From: Marinobacter salinisoli
GTDB taxonomy: Bacteria > Pseudomonadota > Gammaproteobacteria > Pseudomonadales > Oleiphilaceae
DNA: 64,000 nucleotides
Reading direction: 5' to 3'
Assembly: GCF_017301335.1 (NCBI RefSeq)
Contig: NZ_CP071247.1
Location: forward strand, 1,674,001 to 1,738,000
Shown here: positions 18,763 through 28,378 of the stretch, one piece after another
Position numbering within the stretch: the first letter of the stretch is position 1
Layout of the letters: each line of letters begins with the position of its first letter
The notes under the pieces: model-generated
What the model was told of the DNA's origin: nothing
Databases searched by the model: none
The model's input: the letters and a program-made list of their open reading frames with translations, nothing else
Translations under genes and position numbers: made by a program

Positions 18763-20163
18763 TCAATCCTTGAGCGCCTGAAACCTGGCAATTGCTTCTT
18801 TTCGACTCTCCTTCAGATCGACGATCAGCCTTGGGTAGCCTTTTGGAATCACGCCACCTTTACCCGGATCGTGGATTTTCTTGTTATCCAGCTTGGCCAG
18901 TTCCGGCACCCACTGGCGAATGAAGTGTCCCTTCGGGTCGAACCGTTCGCTCTGAGTGGTCGGGTTGAATACGCGAAAGTAGGGCGCGGCGTCCGTCCCG
19001 GTGGAAGCACTCCATTGCCAGCCGCCGTTATTCGAGGCCAGAAAGCCATCCACCAGTTTCGACATGAAGTAGGCTTCCCCCAATCGCCAGTCAATGAACA
19101 GATTCTTGGTCAGGAACATGGCGGTAATCATGCGCAGGCGGTTGTGCATCCAGCCGGTTGCGTTGAGCTGGCGCATGGCGGCGTCTACGATTGGGATGCC
19201 GGTGTTACCAGTTTTCCAGGCCTCAAACGCATCGCCGGGATCGTTCCAGATCAGGGCCTCGGTTTCGGGTTTGAAGGCCCGGTGCATACTGATGCGGGGG
19301 TAGTGATACAGGATGTTGATGTAGAAATCCCGCCAGGCAATCTCGCTGATCCAGGTAACAAAACCCTCCTGATTACCGCCGCGGCCCTGGGCTTCCCGGG
19401 CGGCAAGCAGGCATTGCCGCCCGGAAAGTACGCCATTGGCCAGGTAGGGCGATAGCTGGCTGGTGCCATCAATGGCCGGGAAATCCCGGTCCTCTTTGTA
19501 TTGCCCGGCCGTTTCCTCGAGAAACGTTTCGAGTTGCTGGTGCGCGGCGGATTCACCGGTTTCAACCAGTTGGGGTGGTGCGTCCTGGAACGGCGACGGG
19601 ATGTCGGTCAGCTGCTCGGGCTCCAGCGAGGCTCCCTGCGAGGACGGACGCGGCAATACCACTGGCTGGTTTTCCTCGATCCATTCCCGCCATCGGCGCG
19701 AGAACGGGGTGAATACGGAATAGGGTTCCTCTTGCTTGGTCAGTACCTCACCAACGGGGGCAACGGTTTGATCCCGGTATTTGCACACGTCGACGCCGGC
19801 GTCGCCCAGTTTCTGCTTGAGCCGCTTGTCCCGCCGGCGTTCGTTGATGCCGTATTCCTCATTGAAGTGAATTCGTTGTATGCCATGCTCCCGGCAGAAT
19901 GCGTCGAGTCGTTCGAGGCTGTCGTCGAATGTTCGGGCGTGCAGGAAACTGAGGGGAATGCCCAGCTCGGCCAGCTCTTTGGCCAGCGCGTTGGCGTGTG
20001 CGATCACGAACTGCACTCTGGCCGGAGACCAGTCGTGCTCCAGCCACTGTTCCGGGGTGACGACAAAACAGGCCCGTACACCATCGCTCTGCTTGCACGC
20101 GGCAGTGAGGGCGGGGTTGTCAGCGATTCGCAGGTCGTTACGAAACCAGACCAGTTCTTTCAT
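18763..20163 (-). CDS. phrB: Deoxyribodipyrimidine photolyase
   Basis: This flavoprotein splits UV-induced cyclobutane pyrimidine dimers using light. The 466-residue protein has the N-terminal alpha/beta antenna domain (LVWFRNDLRIADNPAL) and the FAD-binding helical domain, with GIPIVDAAMRQLNATGWMHN and NNGGWQWSASTGTD, including the tryptophans of the electron-transfer path. Length fits class I CPD photolyases. It is convergent with moeB and divergent from the next operon, probably a single-gene unit. A cryptochrome is the main alternative. Confidence 0.95.
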   Translation of the reverse strand: MKELVWFRNDLRIADNPALTAACKQSDGVRACFVVTPEQWLEHDWSPARVQFVIAHANALAKELAELGIPLSFLHARTFDDSLERLDAFCREHGIQRIHFNEEYGINERRRDKRLKQKLGDAGVDVCKYRDQTVAPVGEVLTKQEEPYSVFTPFSRRWREWIEENQPVVLPRPSSQGASLEPEQLTDIPSPFQDAPPQLVETGESAAHQQLETFLEETAGQYKEDRDFPAIDGTSQLSPYLANGVLSGRQCLLAAREAQGRGGNQEGFVTWISEIAWRDFYINILYHYPRISMHRAFKPETEALIWNDPGDAFEAWKTGNTGIPIVDAAMRQLNATGWMHNRLRMITAMFLTKNLFIDWRLGEAYFMSKLVDGFLASNNGGWQWSASTGTDAAPYFRVFNPTTQSERFDPKGHFIRQWVPELAKLDNKKIHDPGKGGVIPKGYPRLIVDLKESRKEAIARFQALKD

Positions 20164-20317
20164 CGGTTGTCCTGTTGCCCGTTCCGGGCCATTGAATAGG
20201 CGTAAATACGACTAATTGATCCAATAAAATCACAGACTTGGATATTCGCTGAGGATGCGTGTTTGGATTATAGTAGGCGTTATTATTGTTCACCCTTCCG
20301 GGAGATGCCCTGCAAAC

Positions 20318-21133
20318 ATGGAATCAGTAACCGAGGGACAGCGAGACGGTGTGTGGGCGCAGCCCTACAGTCTGTCGTCCGGGCAAACCCAGCATCACGA
20401 GCTCGGCCAGGTGCGCCTGTGGGTGACGCTGCTGGACCGGGAATGGCAGGTTCGGACCCAAACGTTGGAGTCGGGCACTGAGCCAGTCACCTGGACCGAA
20501 GGCGTCAGCCACGTCTTGCCATCCACCGATGTGCCGCTTCAGCGTTTCATCCGGGCAGCAGAATCCGATACCGAAACCGTTACCTTTGTACCGACCGTTG
20601 CTTCGCTGCCAACGGTGATTCGGCCCTATCAGTCGATGACCATTCCAGCCGGCGAACGCTGCGTCATCTACGTGGGTACCCTGGTGTGGATGCAGGTCTG
20701 CGTTGGCGACAGCAAGACGGTGTTGACGGAGATTCCCCTGGCGGTGCCTGCGCTGACCTGGGTAGGCCCCAATACCATGGAAGGTGAAATCTGCTATTCA
20801 TCGGCCAGTTTCGCCCGATTGGTGCTGGAAGCGGTGCCGAAACGGCCATGGCGGGCAATCACGCCGGTCACCATCATCAACCGACGCAAAGAGCCCCTGC
20901 TGCTGGAGCGCTTCAGTCTGCCGACACCATTGCTCTCGCTGCACCTGAACAGCCGGGGCCAGTTATGGACGCCGGGCGTGACGGTGGAGTGCGAGACTGA
21001 CATGAACTCGGCCACCCTGCGGGTTGACGACGCCCTGCTGCCGGCGGCGGGCGAGTGCCAGCAGGTCGGCCCGGCCCGGGAGCGTGTATCCCGCGGACGG
21101 TTGATTCGCGCCTTCGACCGCATGTTCGGATAA
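20318..21133 (+). CDS. Uncharacterised protein upstream of MscS (possibly DUF432-like)
   Basis: This 271-residue soluble protein has no signal peptide or membrane segment from its likely start (MESVTEGQRDG). It is rich in beta-strand-like patterns, contains LPTVIRPYQSMTIPAGERCVIYVGT and TPVTIINRRKEPLLLERFSLP, and ends with a basic amphipathic tail. I recall DUF432 proteins beside small mechanosensitive channels, and the spacing of 18 bases to the channel gene supports such a link, but I could not check the family. An in-frame ATG at 20255 would add a hydrophobic stretch; I prefer 20318 because the added part looks like leader sequence. Confidence 0.65.
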   Translation: MESVTEGQRDGVWAQPYSLSSGQTQHHELGQVRLWVTLLDREWQVRTQTLESGTEPVTWTEGVSHVLPSTDVPLQRFIRAAESDTETVTFVPTVASLPTVIRPYQSMTIPAGERCVIYVGTLVWMQVCVGDSKTVLTEIPLAVPALTWVGPNTMEGEICYSSASFARLVLEAVPKRPWRAITPVTIINRRKEPLLLERFSLPTPLLSLHLNSRGQLWTPGVTVECETDMNSATLRVDDALLPAAGECQQVGPARERVSRGRLIRAFDRMFG

Positions 21134-21151
21134 CTTTTGGGAGTCTGATGG

Positions 21152-22039
21152 GTGAGTGAAAATTCGGGTACCAACGCGCTGCTTGGATGGATAAGTACTG
21201 ACCTTGGCCAGTGGCTGAACGCTGCTTTTCTGGTGGGGCTTGGCCTTGTGCTTGCTTCTCTGGCCGCACGCAGTGTGTCCCGTTTGATCGGCGATCGCAC
21301 GTCACGGCATCACAGTGCGGTGGTGCGGCGGCTGGTGTTTTATGGCGTGGTGCTGCTGTTTGTGGTGGCCGCCCTTCGAGAAGCCGGTTTTTCTCTGGAT
21401 GTGGTGCTGGGTGCTGCGGGTATCCTGACGGTAGCCCTCGGCTTCGCGTCGCAGACTTCGGCCTCCAACATCATCAGCGGGCTGTTCCTGTTGATGGAAA
21501 AACCGTTCGAGATTGGCGACGTGATCGAGGTGGATGCCACCACCGGTGAGGTGGTCGCCATTGATTTGCTGAGTGTCAAACTGCGCACGCCGGATAACCT
21601 GTTTGTCCGTATCCCCAATGAAACACTCATCAAAACCCGGGTGGTGAACCGGTCGAGGTTCCCGATACGGCGGCTCGACCTGACCGTTGGGATTGCCTAC
21701 GCTGAAGATGTAGAGCGCGTGGAAACGCTCCTGCTGAAACTGGCCGAGGAAGAGCCGGTCTGTCTTGAAGAACCAAAGCCTTTTGTGTTGGTGACTGCAT
21801 TTGGTCCATCGTCGGTGGATGTTCAGTTTTCGTTCTGGGTGCCGAAGGACAAGGTATTGGACGGCCGCAGCAGCATCATGGTGGCGATCAAGAAAATGCT
21901 TGATCGCGAAGGTATCGAGATTCCGTTCCCGCACACCAGTATCTACGCGGGTAGTCATTCGGAGCCGTTCCGCGTGCAGCTCCTGAGCCCGGACACAAAA
22001 CCCAATAAGGAAATTCTGGATGTCGACAAAGAAGGATGA
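21152..22039 (+). CDS. MscS-family mechanosensitive channel
   Basis: This 295-residue inner-membrane protein has three transmembrane helices (about 20-42, 57-78 and 85-112). The third is the MscS pore helix type with [23 protein letters not shown] followed by the beta-domain [19 protein letters not shown] and a C-terminal alpha/beta vestibule. MscS channels open on hypo-osmotic shock to release solutes. The start is a GTG. The gene overlaps rimB by 20 bases, so it is part of the rim operon. Small-conductance class; ion selectivity cannot be judged. Confidence 0.93.
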   Translation: MSENSGTNALLGWISTDLGQWLNAAFLVGLGLVLASLAARSVSRLIGDRTSRHHSAVVRRLVFYGVVLLFVVAALREAGFSLDVVLGAAGILTVALGFASQTSASNIISGLFLLMEKPFEIGDVIEVDATTGEVVAIDLLSVKLRTPDNLFVRIPNETLIKTRVVNRSRFPIRRLDLTVGIAYAEDVERVETLLLKLAEEEPVCLEEPKPFVLVTAFGPSSVDVQFSFWVPKDKVLDGRSSIMVAIKKMLDREGIEIPFPHTSIYAGSHSEPFRVQLLSPDTKPNKEILDVDKEG

Positions 22040-22517
22040 TGGCATCAAGCCATCGACGTCAGCCAGTGGTGACGAAAAGATCGGCCTTGGCTGGCGGGAA
22101 TGGGTCGGGTTGCCCGACCTGGACATCAATCGAATCAAAGCGAAGGTCGACACCGGGGCGAGAACGTCCTGCCTGCACGCCTTCCGTGCAGAACCCTATA
22201 CCGAAAACGGGGAGCGAAGAGTCAGGTTCTGGGTGCATCCGGTGCAGAACGATTTGCATCAGATGGTTGAATGTGACGCCCGGGTGCTGGATGAGCGTCT
22301 GGTGACCGATTCCGGGGGCCATCAGGAAAATCGCCTGGTGATTGAAACTACCGTGGTTGTCGGGGCAAATCGATGGCCGATTGAAATGACGCTGACCAAT
22401 CGTGACTCCATGCGCTTTCGGATGTTACTGGGGCGCACAGCCATGGCCGGGCGTGCCATGGTTCACCCGGAAGCATCCTATCTTGCCGGAGAGCCGGACC
22501 TAAGGAATGAAAAATGA
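22020..22517 (+). CDS. RimB-like retropepsin-type protease (ATP-dependent zinc protease family)
   Basis: This 165-residue protein carries KVDTGARTS (Asp44), the aspartyl-protease-like motif of the family annotated as putative ATP-dependent zinc protease. In Pseudomonas the corresponding RimB trims glutamates that RimK adds to ribosomal protein S6. Here it overlaps mscS by 20 bases and rimK by 4, so all are made together. The RimA partner of the Pseudomonas system is not seen next to it. Function is inferred from family and context. Confidence 0.85.
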   Translation: MSTKKDDGIKPSTSASGDEKIGLGWREWVGLPDLDINRIKAKVDTGARTSCLHAFRAEPYTENGERRVRFWVHPVQNDLHQMVECDARVLDERLVTDSGGHQENRLVIETTVVVGANRWPIEMTLTNRDSMRFRMLLGRTAMAGRAMVHPEASYLAGEPDLRNEK

Positions 22518-23419
22518 AAATTGCGGTTTTATCGCGAAATAAGAACCTTTACTCCACCCGCCGTCTGGTGGAAGAAGGCATAAACCGGGGCCACGAAGTG
22601 CATGTCATCGACTGCCTTCATTGTTCCATGAACATCACATCCGCCAAACCGCAGATCCATTACCACGAGGAGGTCCTCGAGGGTTTCGACGTGGCGATTC
22701 CCCGCATTGGTGCATCCGTGACTTATTACGGCACAGCGGTGTTGCGCCAGTTTGAGATGATGGGGGTGTTCCCGGTCAATGAGTCGGTGGCCATCACCCG
22801 TGCAAGGGACAAGCTGCGCTCGCTGCAGTTGCTGGCACGAAAGGGCGTCGGTATGCCGGTGACCGGTTTTGCCAACAAGCCGGATAACGTGCCTGAGTTG
22901 CTGAAGATGGTGGGTGGCGCCCCGGTGGTGATCAAGTTGTTGCAAGGCACCCAGGGCATTGGTGTCGTGTTGGCGGAAACCCGCAAGGCGGCAGAGAGTG
23001 TGATTGAGGCCTTCATGGGGCTGAAAGCCGACATCCTGGTACAGGAATTTATCAAGGAAGCCGGTGGCGCCGATATCCGGTGCTTCGTGATCGGCGACAA
23101 GGTTATCGCGGCGATGAAGCGTCAGGGGGCAGAGGGGGAGTTCCGCTCCAACCTGCACCGAGGGGGTACCGCCTCGCTGGTCCGGATCACGCCGGAGGAA
23201 CGCCGTACCGCGGTGATGGCCGCGAAGTCCATGGGCCTGAATGTGGCGGGTGTGGATTTGCTGCGTTCCAGCCGTGGCCCGCTGGTCATGGAGGTAAACT
23301 CCTCGCCCGGGCTGGAAGGGATTGAAAACGCCACCGGCAAGAACGTGGCTGCCATGATCATCAACTGGACTGAAAAAAATTACAAACCTTGGAAAACAAG
23401 AACCAAAGGACGGGGATAA
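22514..23419 (+). CDS. rimK: Alpha-L-glutamate ligase RimK
   Basis: RimK adds glutamate residues to the C-terminus of ribosomal protein S6 and can make free poly-alpha-glutamate. The 301-residue ATP-grasp protein starts [18 protein letters not shown], has the glycine-rich loop [11 protein letters not shown], the metal-binding region of [14 protein letters not shown], and the basic segment [17 protein letters not shown]. The length and N-terminus match RimK rather than longer lysine-biosynthesis relatives. It sits between the RimB-like protease and an AstE-like hydrolase. Confidence 0.95.
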   Translation: MKIAVLSRNKNLYSTRRLVEEGINRGHEVHVIDCLHCSMNITSAKPQIHYHEEVLEGFDVAIPRIGASVTYYGTAVLRQFEMMGVFPVNESVAITRARDKLRSLQLLARKGVGMPVTGFANKPDNVPELLKMVGGAPVVIKLLQGTQGIGVVLAETRKAAESVIEAFMGLKADILVQEFIKEAGGADIRCFVIGDKVIAAMKRQGAEGEFRSNLHRGGTASLVRITPEERRTAVMAAKSMGLNVAGVDLLRSSRGPLVMEVNSSPGLEGIENATGKNVAAMIINWTEKNYKPWKTRTKGRG

Positions 23420-23422
23420 TTT

Positions 23423-24487
23423 ATGGCTCGTGAGCCATTTGAAATTGCAGGAACGCAGATCAAGCCGGGTACCCGGGAAACGGTGGAAGTTCCGGTTGCA
23501 AAGCTCTACACCCACACGCCCCTGCATATTCCGGTAGAGGTGATTCATGGCCGTCGTGACGGCCCTGTACTGATGGTCTGTGGGGCGATTCACGGCGACG
23601 AGATCAATGGTGTGGAGATCATCCGCCGGGTGCTCAAAAATTCGGCGCTCCGGCACCTGCGGGGAACGTTGGTGGCGGTTCCCATCGTCAATATCTTCGG
23701 TTTCGTCCAGCGCACCCGCTACCTGCCCGACCGTCGCGATCTCAACCGCTGCTTCCCCGGCAGCGAGAGCGGCTCGCTCGGCGGTCGTATCGCCTATCTG
23801 CTGCGCACGCAGATCATGGAGAAGGTCACGCACATCATCGATTTGCACACCGGGGCCATTCACCGCTTCAACCTGCCCCAGATTCGTGCCGAGTTGAACA
23901 ACTCAGAAACCGAGCGAATGGCGAATGCCTTCGGCGCTCCGATCATCATCAAGGCGGGTCTGCGCGAGGGAAGCCTGCGGGCCTACGCCGATTCCCTCGA
24001 CATCCCTGTGATCACCTTCGAGGGTGGCGAGGCCCTGCGCTTCGATGAGGTGGTGATCAGTAGCGGTTCGAAGGGGGTCATCCGGGTGATGCGGGAGCTG
24101 GGTATGATCCCGATAAAAAAGGCGCCGAAAGCGCCCAGAAGCCGATCCGAAACCGCTGCGACCTCCCAGTGGGTGCGGGCCGACATTGACGGCATCATGC
24201 GGCCGATTGCCTGGCTGGGGCAGAAAGTCCGCAAGGGGCAGCGGCTTGCCATGGTCGCTGACCCCTTCGGAGAGTCAGAAGCGGCTGTGCTGTCACCCTG
24301 TTCCGGCATTGTGATCTGTGTGAATAACCTGCCCTTGGTGAATGAGGGCGAGGCCATCTACCACATCGCCCGTTTCGACGAACTCGGGGAAGCGGAGAAG
24401 GCGATGGACTATTTCCGCAGTTCGTTTGAGAACGAGGGCTCCGAGGCCGTGGTGCCGGTGCACCCGTGGGATGACCTGCAACGATAA
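23423..24487 (+). CDS. Succinylglutamate desuccinylase / aspartoacylase family zinc hydrolase
   Basis: This 354-residue protein is an M14-like zinc hydrolase. The metal ligands are visible as His57 and Glu60 (GAIHGDEINGVE) and His142 (IIDLHTG). The last 100 residues form a biotinyl-like beta domain typical of the AstE_AspA family. It begins 3 bases after rimK. The family removes acyl or amino-acid groups from small molecules; because of its place here, action on glutamate conjugates made by RimK is a reasonable but untested idea. True AstE of arginine catabolism would sit in an ast operon, which is not present. Confidence 0.88.
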   Translation: MAREPFEIAGTQIKPGTRETVEVPVAKLYTHTPLHIPVEVIHGRRDGPVLMVCGAIHGDEINGVEIIRRVLKNSALRHLRGTLVAVPIVNIFGFVQRTRYLPDRRDLNRCFPGSESGSLGGRIAYLLRTQIMEKVTHIIDLHTGAIHRFNLPQIRAELNNSETERMANAFGAPIIIKAGLREGSLRAYADSLDIPVITFEGGEALRFDEVVISSGSKGVIRVMRELGMIPIKKAPKAPRSRSETAATSQWVRADIDGIMRPIAWLGQKVRKGQRLAMVADPFGESEAAVLSPCSGIVICVNNLPLVNEGEAIYHIARFDELGEAEKAMDYFRSSFENEGSEAVVPVHPWDDLQR

Positions 24488-24519
24488 ATCCGCCCATCAC
24501 ACCCATCACAGGAGCACCG

Positions 24520-24945
24520 ATGATCTGGGATCAAGCCACAATTGAGCTTTCGCCCATGCCGCGAGGCTTTCATCTGGTGACGGATGACGTACTGGCTCAG
24601 GCTCCCGACCTGACCTGCTGTGAGGTCGGGTTGCTGCATCTGTTTATCCAGCACACCTCGGCTTCGCTGGCGGTGAATGAAAACGCTGATCCGGATGTGC
24701 GTGGTGATCTGGAGCGGCATTTCAATGTCATGGTGCCGGAAAACGCACCCCACTACGCCCATGTCATGGAAGGCCCCGACGACATGCCGGCGCACATCAA
24801 AAGTATCCTGATCGGGCCGTCGCTGACCCTCCCCATCCACCGTGGCCGGCTGGCGCTCGGTATCTGGCAGGGTATCTACCTTTGTGAACATCGGGACAGC
24901 GCCGGAGGCCGGCGCATTGTTGCCACCCTGCAGGGGCGCAGGTAA
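24520..24945 (+). CDS. YjbQ-family protein (UPF0047, secondary thiamine-phosphate synthase-like)
   Basis: This 141-residue protein belongs to the conserved YjbQ family. It shows HTSASLAVNENADPDVRGDLE with the metal-binding His/Asn/Asp pattern, and near the end HRGRLALGIWQGIYLCEH. Some members have weak thiamine-phosphate synthase activity, but the cellular role is not settled. It lies 32 bases after the AstE-like gene with its own GGAG ribosome binding site, so it may be the last gene of that operon. Confidence 0.9.
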   Translation: MIWDQATIELSPMPRGFHLVTDDVLAQAPDLTCCEVGLLHLFIQHTSASLAVNENADPDVRGDLERHFNVMVPENAPHYAHVMEGPDDMPAHIKSILIGPSLTLPIHRGRLALGIWQGIYLCEHRDSAGGRRIVATLQGRR

Positions 24946-25056
24946 CCGGTTTCGACTTTTGTCCAACTACGCTTTGCCGAATCCAAGACTAGACTAAATT
25001 GGGGAAAATCCTCGTCAGCCAACTGACTAACAATAATGAAAGGGAGATCAACCACA

Positions 25057-26034
25057 ATGAAAAAACAAGCCATTTTGGCGGCGCTCGCGTCTACCCTCGT
25101 TGTTGCAACCTCTGTCTCTGCTCAGGATCGCGACGGCTGGCCGGAGAGCTTTACCGTGGGTACAGCCAGCCAGGGGGGAACCTATTTTGCGTATGGGTCT
25201 GGCTGGGCAAATTTCGTTGCCGAGAACCTGGGAGTGTCCGGCGGTGGAGAAATCACCGGTGGCCCGATGCAGAACATGGCCCTGGTACATACCGGTGATC
25301 TGAAGTTCGGCCTGACCACCCTTGGTCCGGCCAGCGAGTCCATGAAGGGCAACAGCCCGCTTGCCCCGGGGATGAAAATGGACAACGTATGCGCCATGTT
25401 CCCCATGTACGAAACCCCGTTTTCGGTTACCGCGCTGGCCAGTTCCGGCATCAAATCGATTTCCGATATCCCCGATGGCGCCACCATTGGCTTTGGCCCG
25501 GCAGGGTCCACCTCGGACACCTATTTCCCACGAATGATGGAAACCCTCGGTGTTAATTTCGAACGCCGTAATGGCAGTTGGTCGGATCTGGGCGGTCAGC
25601 TTCAGGATGGCCTGATTGATGTGGTGGCCTTTGCTGCCGGAGTTCCCGTACCGGCAGTGAGCCAGCTTGAGGCCCAGACGGATGTGAACATTATCAGCAT
25701 GACTGACGAGGAAGCGGCGAAAATCCTCGAGGCTTTCCCAGTCTCTGAGTTCGAGATCCAGCCAGGTACCTACCAGTCCCTCGAGGAGCCCTCCCGGGTT
25801 GTCTCCATGTGGAACTTCGCCATGGTTAACTGTAATGTTCCGGAGAGCTTCGTGTACGAGATCACCAAGCTGACCATGGAAAACAATGACAAGATGGTGT
25901 CCATCCACAAGGCGGCGCGCCACTCCGTGCCCGAGAACTACGACAAGAACAACGTGCTGCCGTGGCACGCGGGAGCCGCTCGCTGGTTCAATGAAAACGG
26001 CTACTCCATCGAGGAAAGCCAGATCAAGCAGTAA
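25057..26034 (+). CDS. TAXI-family TRAP transporter solute-binding protein
   Basis: This 325-residue periplasmic protein has a clear signal peptide (MKKQAILAAL to SVSAQ, about 23 residues). The mature part starts with ESFTVGTASQGGTYFAYGSGWA, typical of the TAXI group of TRAP solute receptors. It captures a small carboxylate-like or amino-acid ligand for the permease encoded downstream. The start at 25057 is preferred over 25036 because the signal peptide begins there and GGGAG is suitably placed. The ligand is unknown; glutamate has been shown for some TAXI proteins. Confidence 0.93.
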   Translation: MKKQAILAALASTLVVATSVSAQDRDGWPESFTVGTASQGGTYFAYGSGWANFVAENLGVSGGGEITGGPMQNMALVHTGDLKFGLTTLGPASESMKGNSPLAPGMKMDNVCAMFPMYETPFSVTALASSGIKSISDIPDGATIGFGPAGSTSDTYFPRMMETLGVNFERRNGSWSDLGGQLQDGLIDVVAFAAGVPVPAVSQLEAQTDVNIISMTDEEAAKILEAFPVSEFEIQPGTYQSLEEPSRVVSMWNFAMVNCNVPESFVYEITKLTMENNDKMVSIHKAARHSVPENYDKNNVLPWHAGAARWFNENGYSIEESQIKQ

Positions 26035-26041
26035 CCAGGAT

Positions 26042-26073
26042 AAGCAAGGGGTCACGTTCGTGGCCCCTTGCTT
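26042..26073 (+). terminator. Intercistronic hairpin between TRAP receptor and permease
   Basis: AAGCAAGGGG and CCCCTTGCTT arms with an inner CAC/GTG pair and GTTC loop form a strong stem followed by TTT only. Placed between a binding-protein gene and its permease, it most likely protects or partially terminates the transcript so that more receptor than permease is made. Confidence 0.7.
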
Positions 26074-26108
26074 TATCGATGTCGGTTCTCGCACAGCAAG
26101 GTTGATTT

Positions 26109-28292
26109 ATGGCCGCAGACACGCATCCGAAAGACACCAGTACCCCTTTGCCCGAAGACAGTGATCATATGCTGGCCCACGATGTGGACGAGGAGCCGGT
26201 GGAGGCCAATCGACGCCTGTTTACTGGCGGGTTGCTCAAGCTGGTGACCTTTCTCGCCGTCGCTTACTCCGCATTTCACCTGTACACCCTGAATATCGCC
26301 CCGCTGGAAACCTGGTCCTTCCGCATTGTGCACATCGCTGGCGCGTTGGTGCTGGGTTTTATCCTTTACGCGGGTGCCCGTTTTGTCACCATCGAAGAGG
26401 AATGGCATCGTCGCCGCTGGACCACCTGGGGAGGTGCCGTATTGATGTTGCCGGCCTTGTACGCGGGGTATCAGGTCTACGTTTTCTACGGCATGGTTCA
26501 GAGCGGCACGCTGCGGATTCCCGCGGAACTGGAAGGCTGGCACTTCGGCTGGCCCCTGCTGGCGGCTACCGGGCTGGGCATTATCTTGAGCTGGTTTCAT
26601 CAGCGCGACCGTGCCCGTTTCAGCTTGCCGGATCTGGTTCTGGTGGTGTGCTCCCTGGTCGTGGCAGGCTACCTGCTGGTGGTGTACAACACCTCCATGC
26701 GGATGTCGACGGGGACATCCTTTGCGCCGATCGGCATTTCGTTTGCCGCCGTCGCCGGCACGGCGCTTATCATGGAGCTTACCCGTCGGGTCGCGGGCTT
26801 GGCTCTGGTCGTGATTGGCCTGGTTTTTCTGACCTATGTCTTTGCCGGGCCCTATCTGCCCGGCTTTCTGGGGTATCCGGGGCTGTCTGTGCAGCGCTTT
26901 TTCAGTCAGGTTTACACGGACGCCGGTATTCTGGGGCCGACGACAGCCGTGTCGTCGACCTATATCATTCTGTTCATCATCTTCGCGGCGTTTCTTCAGG
27001 CGTCGAAGGTGGGGGACTACTTTGTCAACTTCGCCTTTGCCGCAGCGGGCCGATCCCGTGGCGGCCCCGCCAAGGTGGCCATTTTTGCCTCTGGCCTGAT
27101 GGGGATGATCAACGGCACCAGTGCCGGTAACGTGGTGTCCACGGGGTCCCTGACCATCCCGCTGATGAAACGGGTGGGCTATAGCAAGAAGTCCGCGGGC
27201 GCGGTCGAAGCGGCAGCATCAACCGGTGGGCAGATCATGCCGCCGATCATGGGCGCCGGCGCCTTTATCATGGCCGAGATCACCGGTATTCCGTATACCG
27301 AGATTGCCATTGCCGCCATTATTCCCGCTATTCTCTATTTCGCATCCGTGTTCTTCATGGTGGACTTCGAGGCCAAGAAGCTCGGCATGCGTGGCATGCG
27401 TGAGGATGAGCTGCCGAATCTGCGGCGCTTACTCAAACAGGTTTATCTGTTTATCCCGATCGTGATTTTGATCGTGGCGCTATTCCAGGGCTATTCGGTG
27501 ATCCGAGCCGGAACACTGGCCACGGTTTCTGCGGCTGTGGTGAGCTGGTTGTCGCCCAACAAAATGGGGCTGCGTGGCATTCTCAATGCCCTGGAGATCG
27601 CCTCCTACATGTCGGTGCAGATCATCGCGGTGTGCGCTGCGGCAGGGGTGATCGTCGGGGTGATCTCGCTGACCGGGGTCGGCGCCCGTTTTTCCGTACT
27701 GTTACTGGATCTGGCGGAAGCCAGTCAGCTGCTGGCGCTGATTTTTGCCATGCTGATCTCGATCCTGCTGGGCATGGGGATGCCGACCACCGCTGCCTAC
27801 GCGGTAGCTGCCTCGGTGGTGGCGCCGGGGCTGGTGCAGCTCGGGATTGACCCGCTGACCGCGCATTTCTTCGTGTTCTACTTCGCCGTGGTCTCGGCGA
27901 TTACGCCGCCGGTGGCTCTGGCTTCCTATGCGGCCGCAGGTATCTCCGGTGCCAATGCCATGGAAACCTCGGTGGCGTCGTTCCGAATCGGCATTGCGGC
28001 GTTTATCGTGCCATTCATGTTCTTCTACAACAGCGCACTGTTGATGGATGCCGGCTGGTTTGAAACCCTGCGCGCACTGGTGACAGCAACCTTTGGAGTG
28101 TATTTGCTCTCGGGTGGGGTGCTGGGCTGGTTCGGCCGGGCGGCGGCGCCGTGGCTGGTCAGGATTTTGCTGATTGCATCGGCCCTGCTGATGATTGAGG
28201 GCGGAGCCTGGACGGATCTGGGTGGTATCGCGCTCGCGGTTGTCGCGTTCCTGCTACAGCGCCAGCGGGCGGCAAAGGTAGCGACCGCCTGA
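26109..28292 (+). CDS. TRAP transporter fused DctQ-DctM permease
   Basis: This 727-residue inner-membrane protein joins the small (DctQ-like, N-terminal, about residues 35-190) and large (DctM-like) TRAP subunits, the usual arrangement for TAXI systems. Many hydrophobic helices are present, and the DctM part shows GMINGTSAGNVVSTGSLTIP, AAASTGGQIMPPIMGAGAF and GMGMPTTAAYAVAASV. It works with the TAXI receptor encoded upstream, using an ion gradient for uptake. The first 30 residues are hydrophilic and acidic. Confidence 0.95.
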   Translation: MAADTHPKDTSTPLPEDSDHMLAHDVDEEPVEANRRLFTGGLLKLVTFLAVAYSAFHLYTLNIAPLETWSFRIVHIAGALVLGFILYAGARFVTIEEEWHRRRWTTWGGAVLMLPALYAGYQVYVFYGMVQSGTLRIPAELEGWHFGWPLLAATGLGIILSWFHQRDRARFSLPDLVLVVCSLVVAGYLLVVYNTSMRMSTGTSFAPIGISFAAVAGTALIMELTRRVAGLALVVIGLVFLTYVFAGPYLPGFLGYPGLSVQRFFSQVYTDAGILGPTTAVSSTYIILFIIFAAFLQASKVGDYFVNFAFAAAGRSRGGPAKVAIFASGLMGMINGTSAGNVVSTGSLTIPLMKRVGYSKKSAGAVEAAASTGGQIMPPIMGAGAFIMAEITGIPYTEIAIAAIIPAILYFASVFFMVDFEAKKLGMRGMREDELPNLRRLLKQVYLFIPIVILIVALFQGYSVIRAGTLATVSAAVVSWLSPNKMGLRGILNALEIASYMSVQIIAVCAAAGVIVGVISLTGVGARFSVLLLDLAEASQLLALIFAMLISILLGMGMPTTAAYAVAASVVAPGLVQLGIDPLTAHFFVFYFAVVSAITPPVALASYAAAGISGANAMETSVASFRIGIAAFIVPFMFFYNSALLMDAGWFETLRALVTATFGVYLLSGGVLGWFGRAAAPWLVRILLIASALLMIEGGAWTDLGGIALAVVAFLLQRQRAAKVATA

Positions 28293-28339
28293 GTCCAGAC
28301 CGTCGCCGGGACAAAGCTCGCAACACGAACGCCAAGAAC

Positions 28340-28372
28340 GCACCCCAACCCGGGAAGGTCCGGTTGGGGTGC
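28340..28372. terminator. Shared hairpin between convergent TRAP permease and PhoH genes
   Basis: GCACCCCAACC and GGTTGGGGTGC form a perfect eleven-base stem around an eleven-base loop that has its own short CCGG pairing. It lies 47 bases after the permease stop and 6 bases after the end of the phoH-like gene. No T run is present on either side, so it may act as an end-protecting structure rather than an intrinsic terminator. Confidence 0.55.
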
Positions 28373-28378
28373 GATGCA

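Noticed and set aside
22529..23863. 444-residue minus-strand open frame
   Set aside because: It is antisense to rimK and the AstE-like gene and crosses their junction; no recognisable domain.
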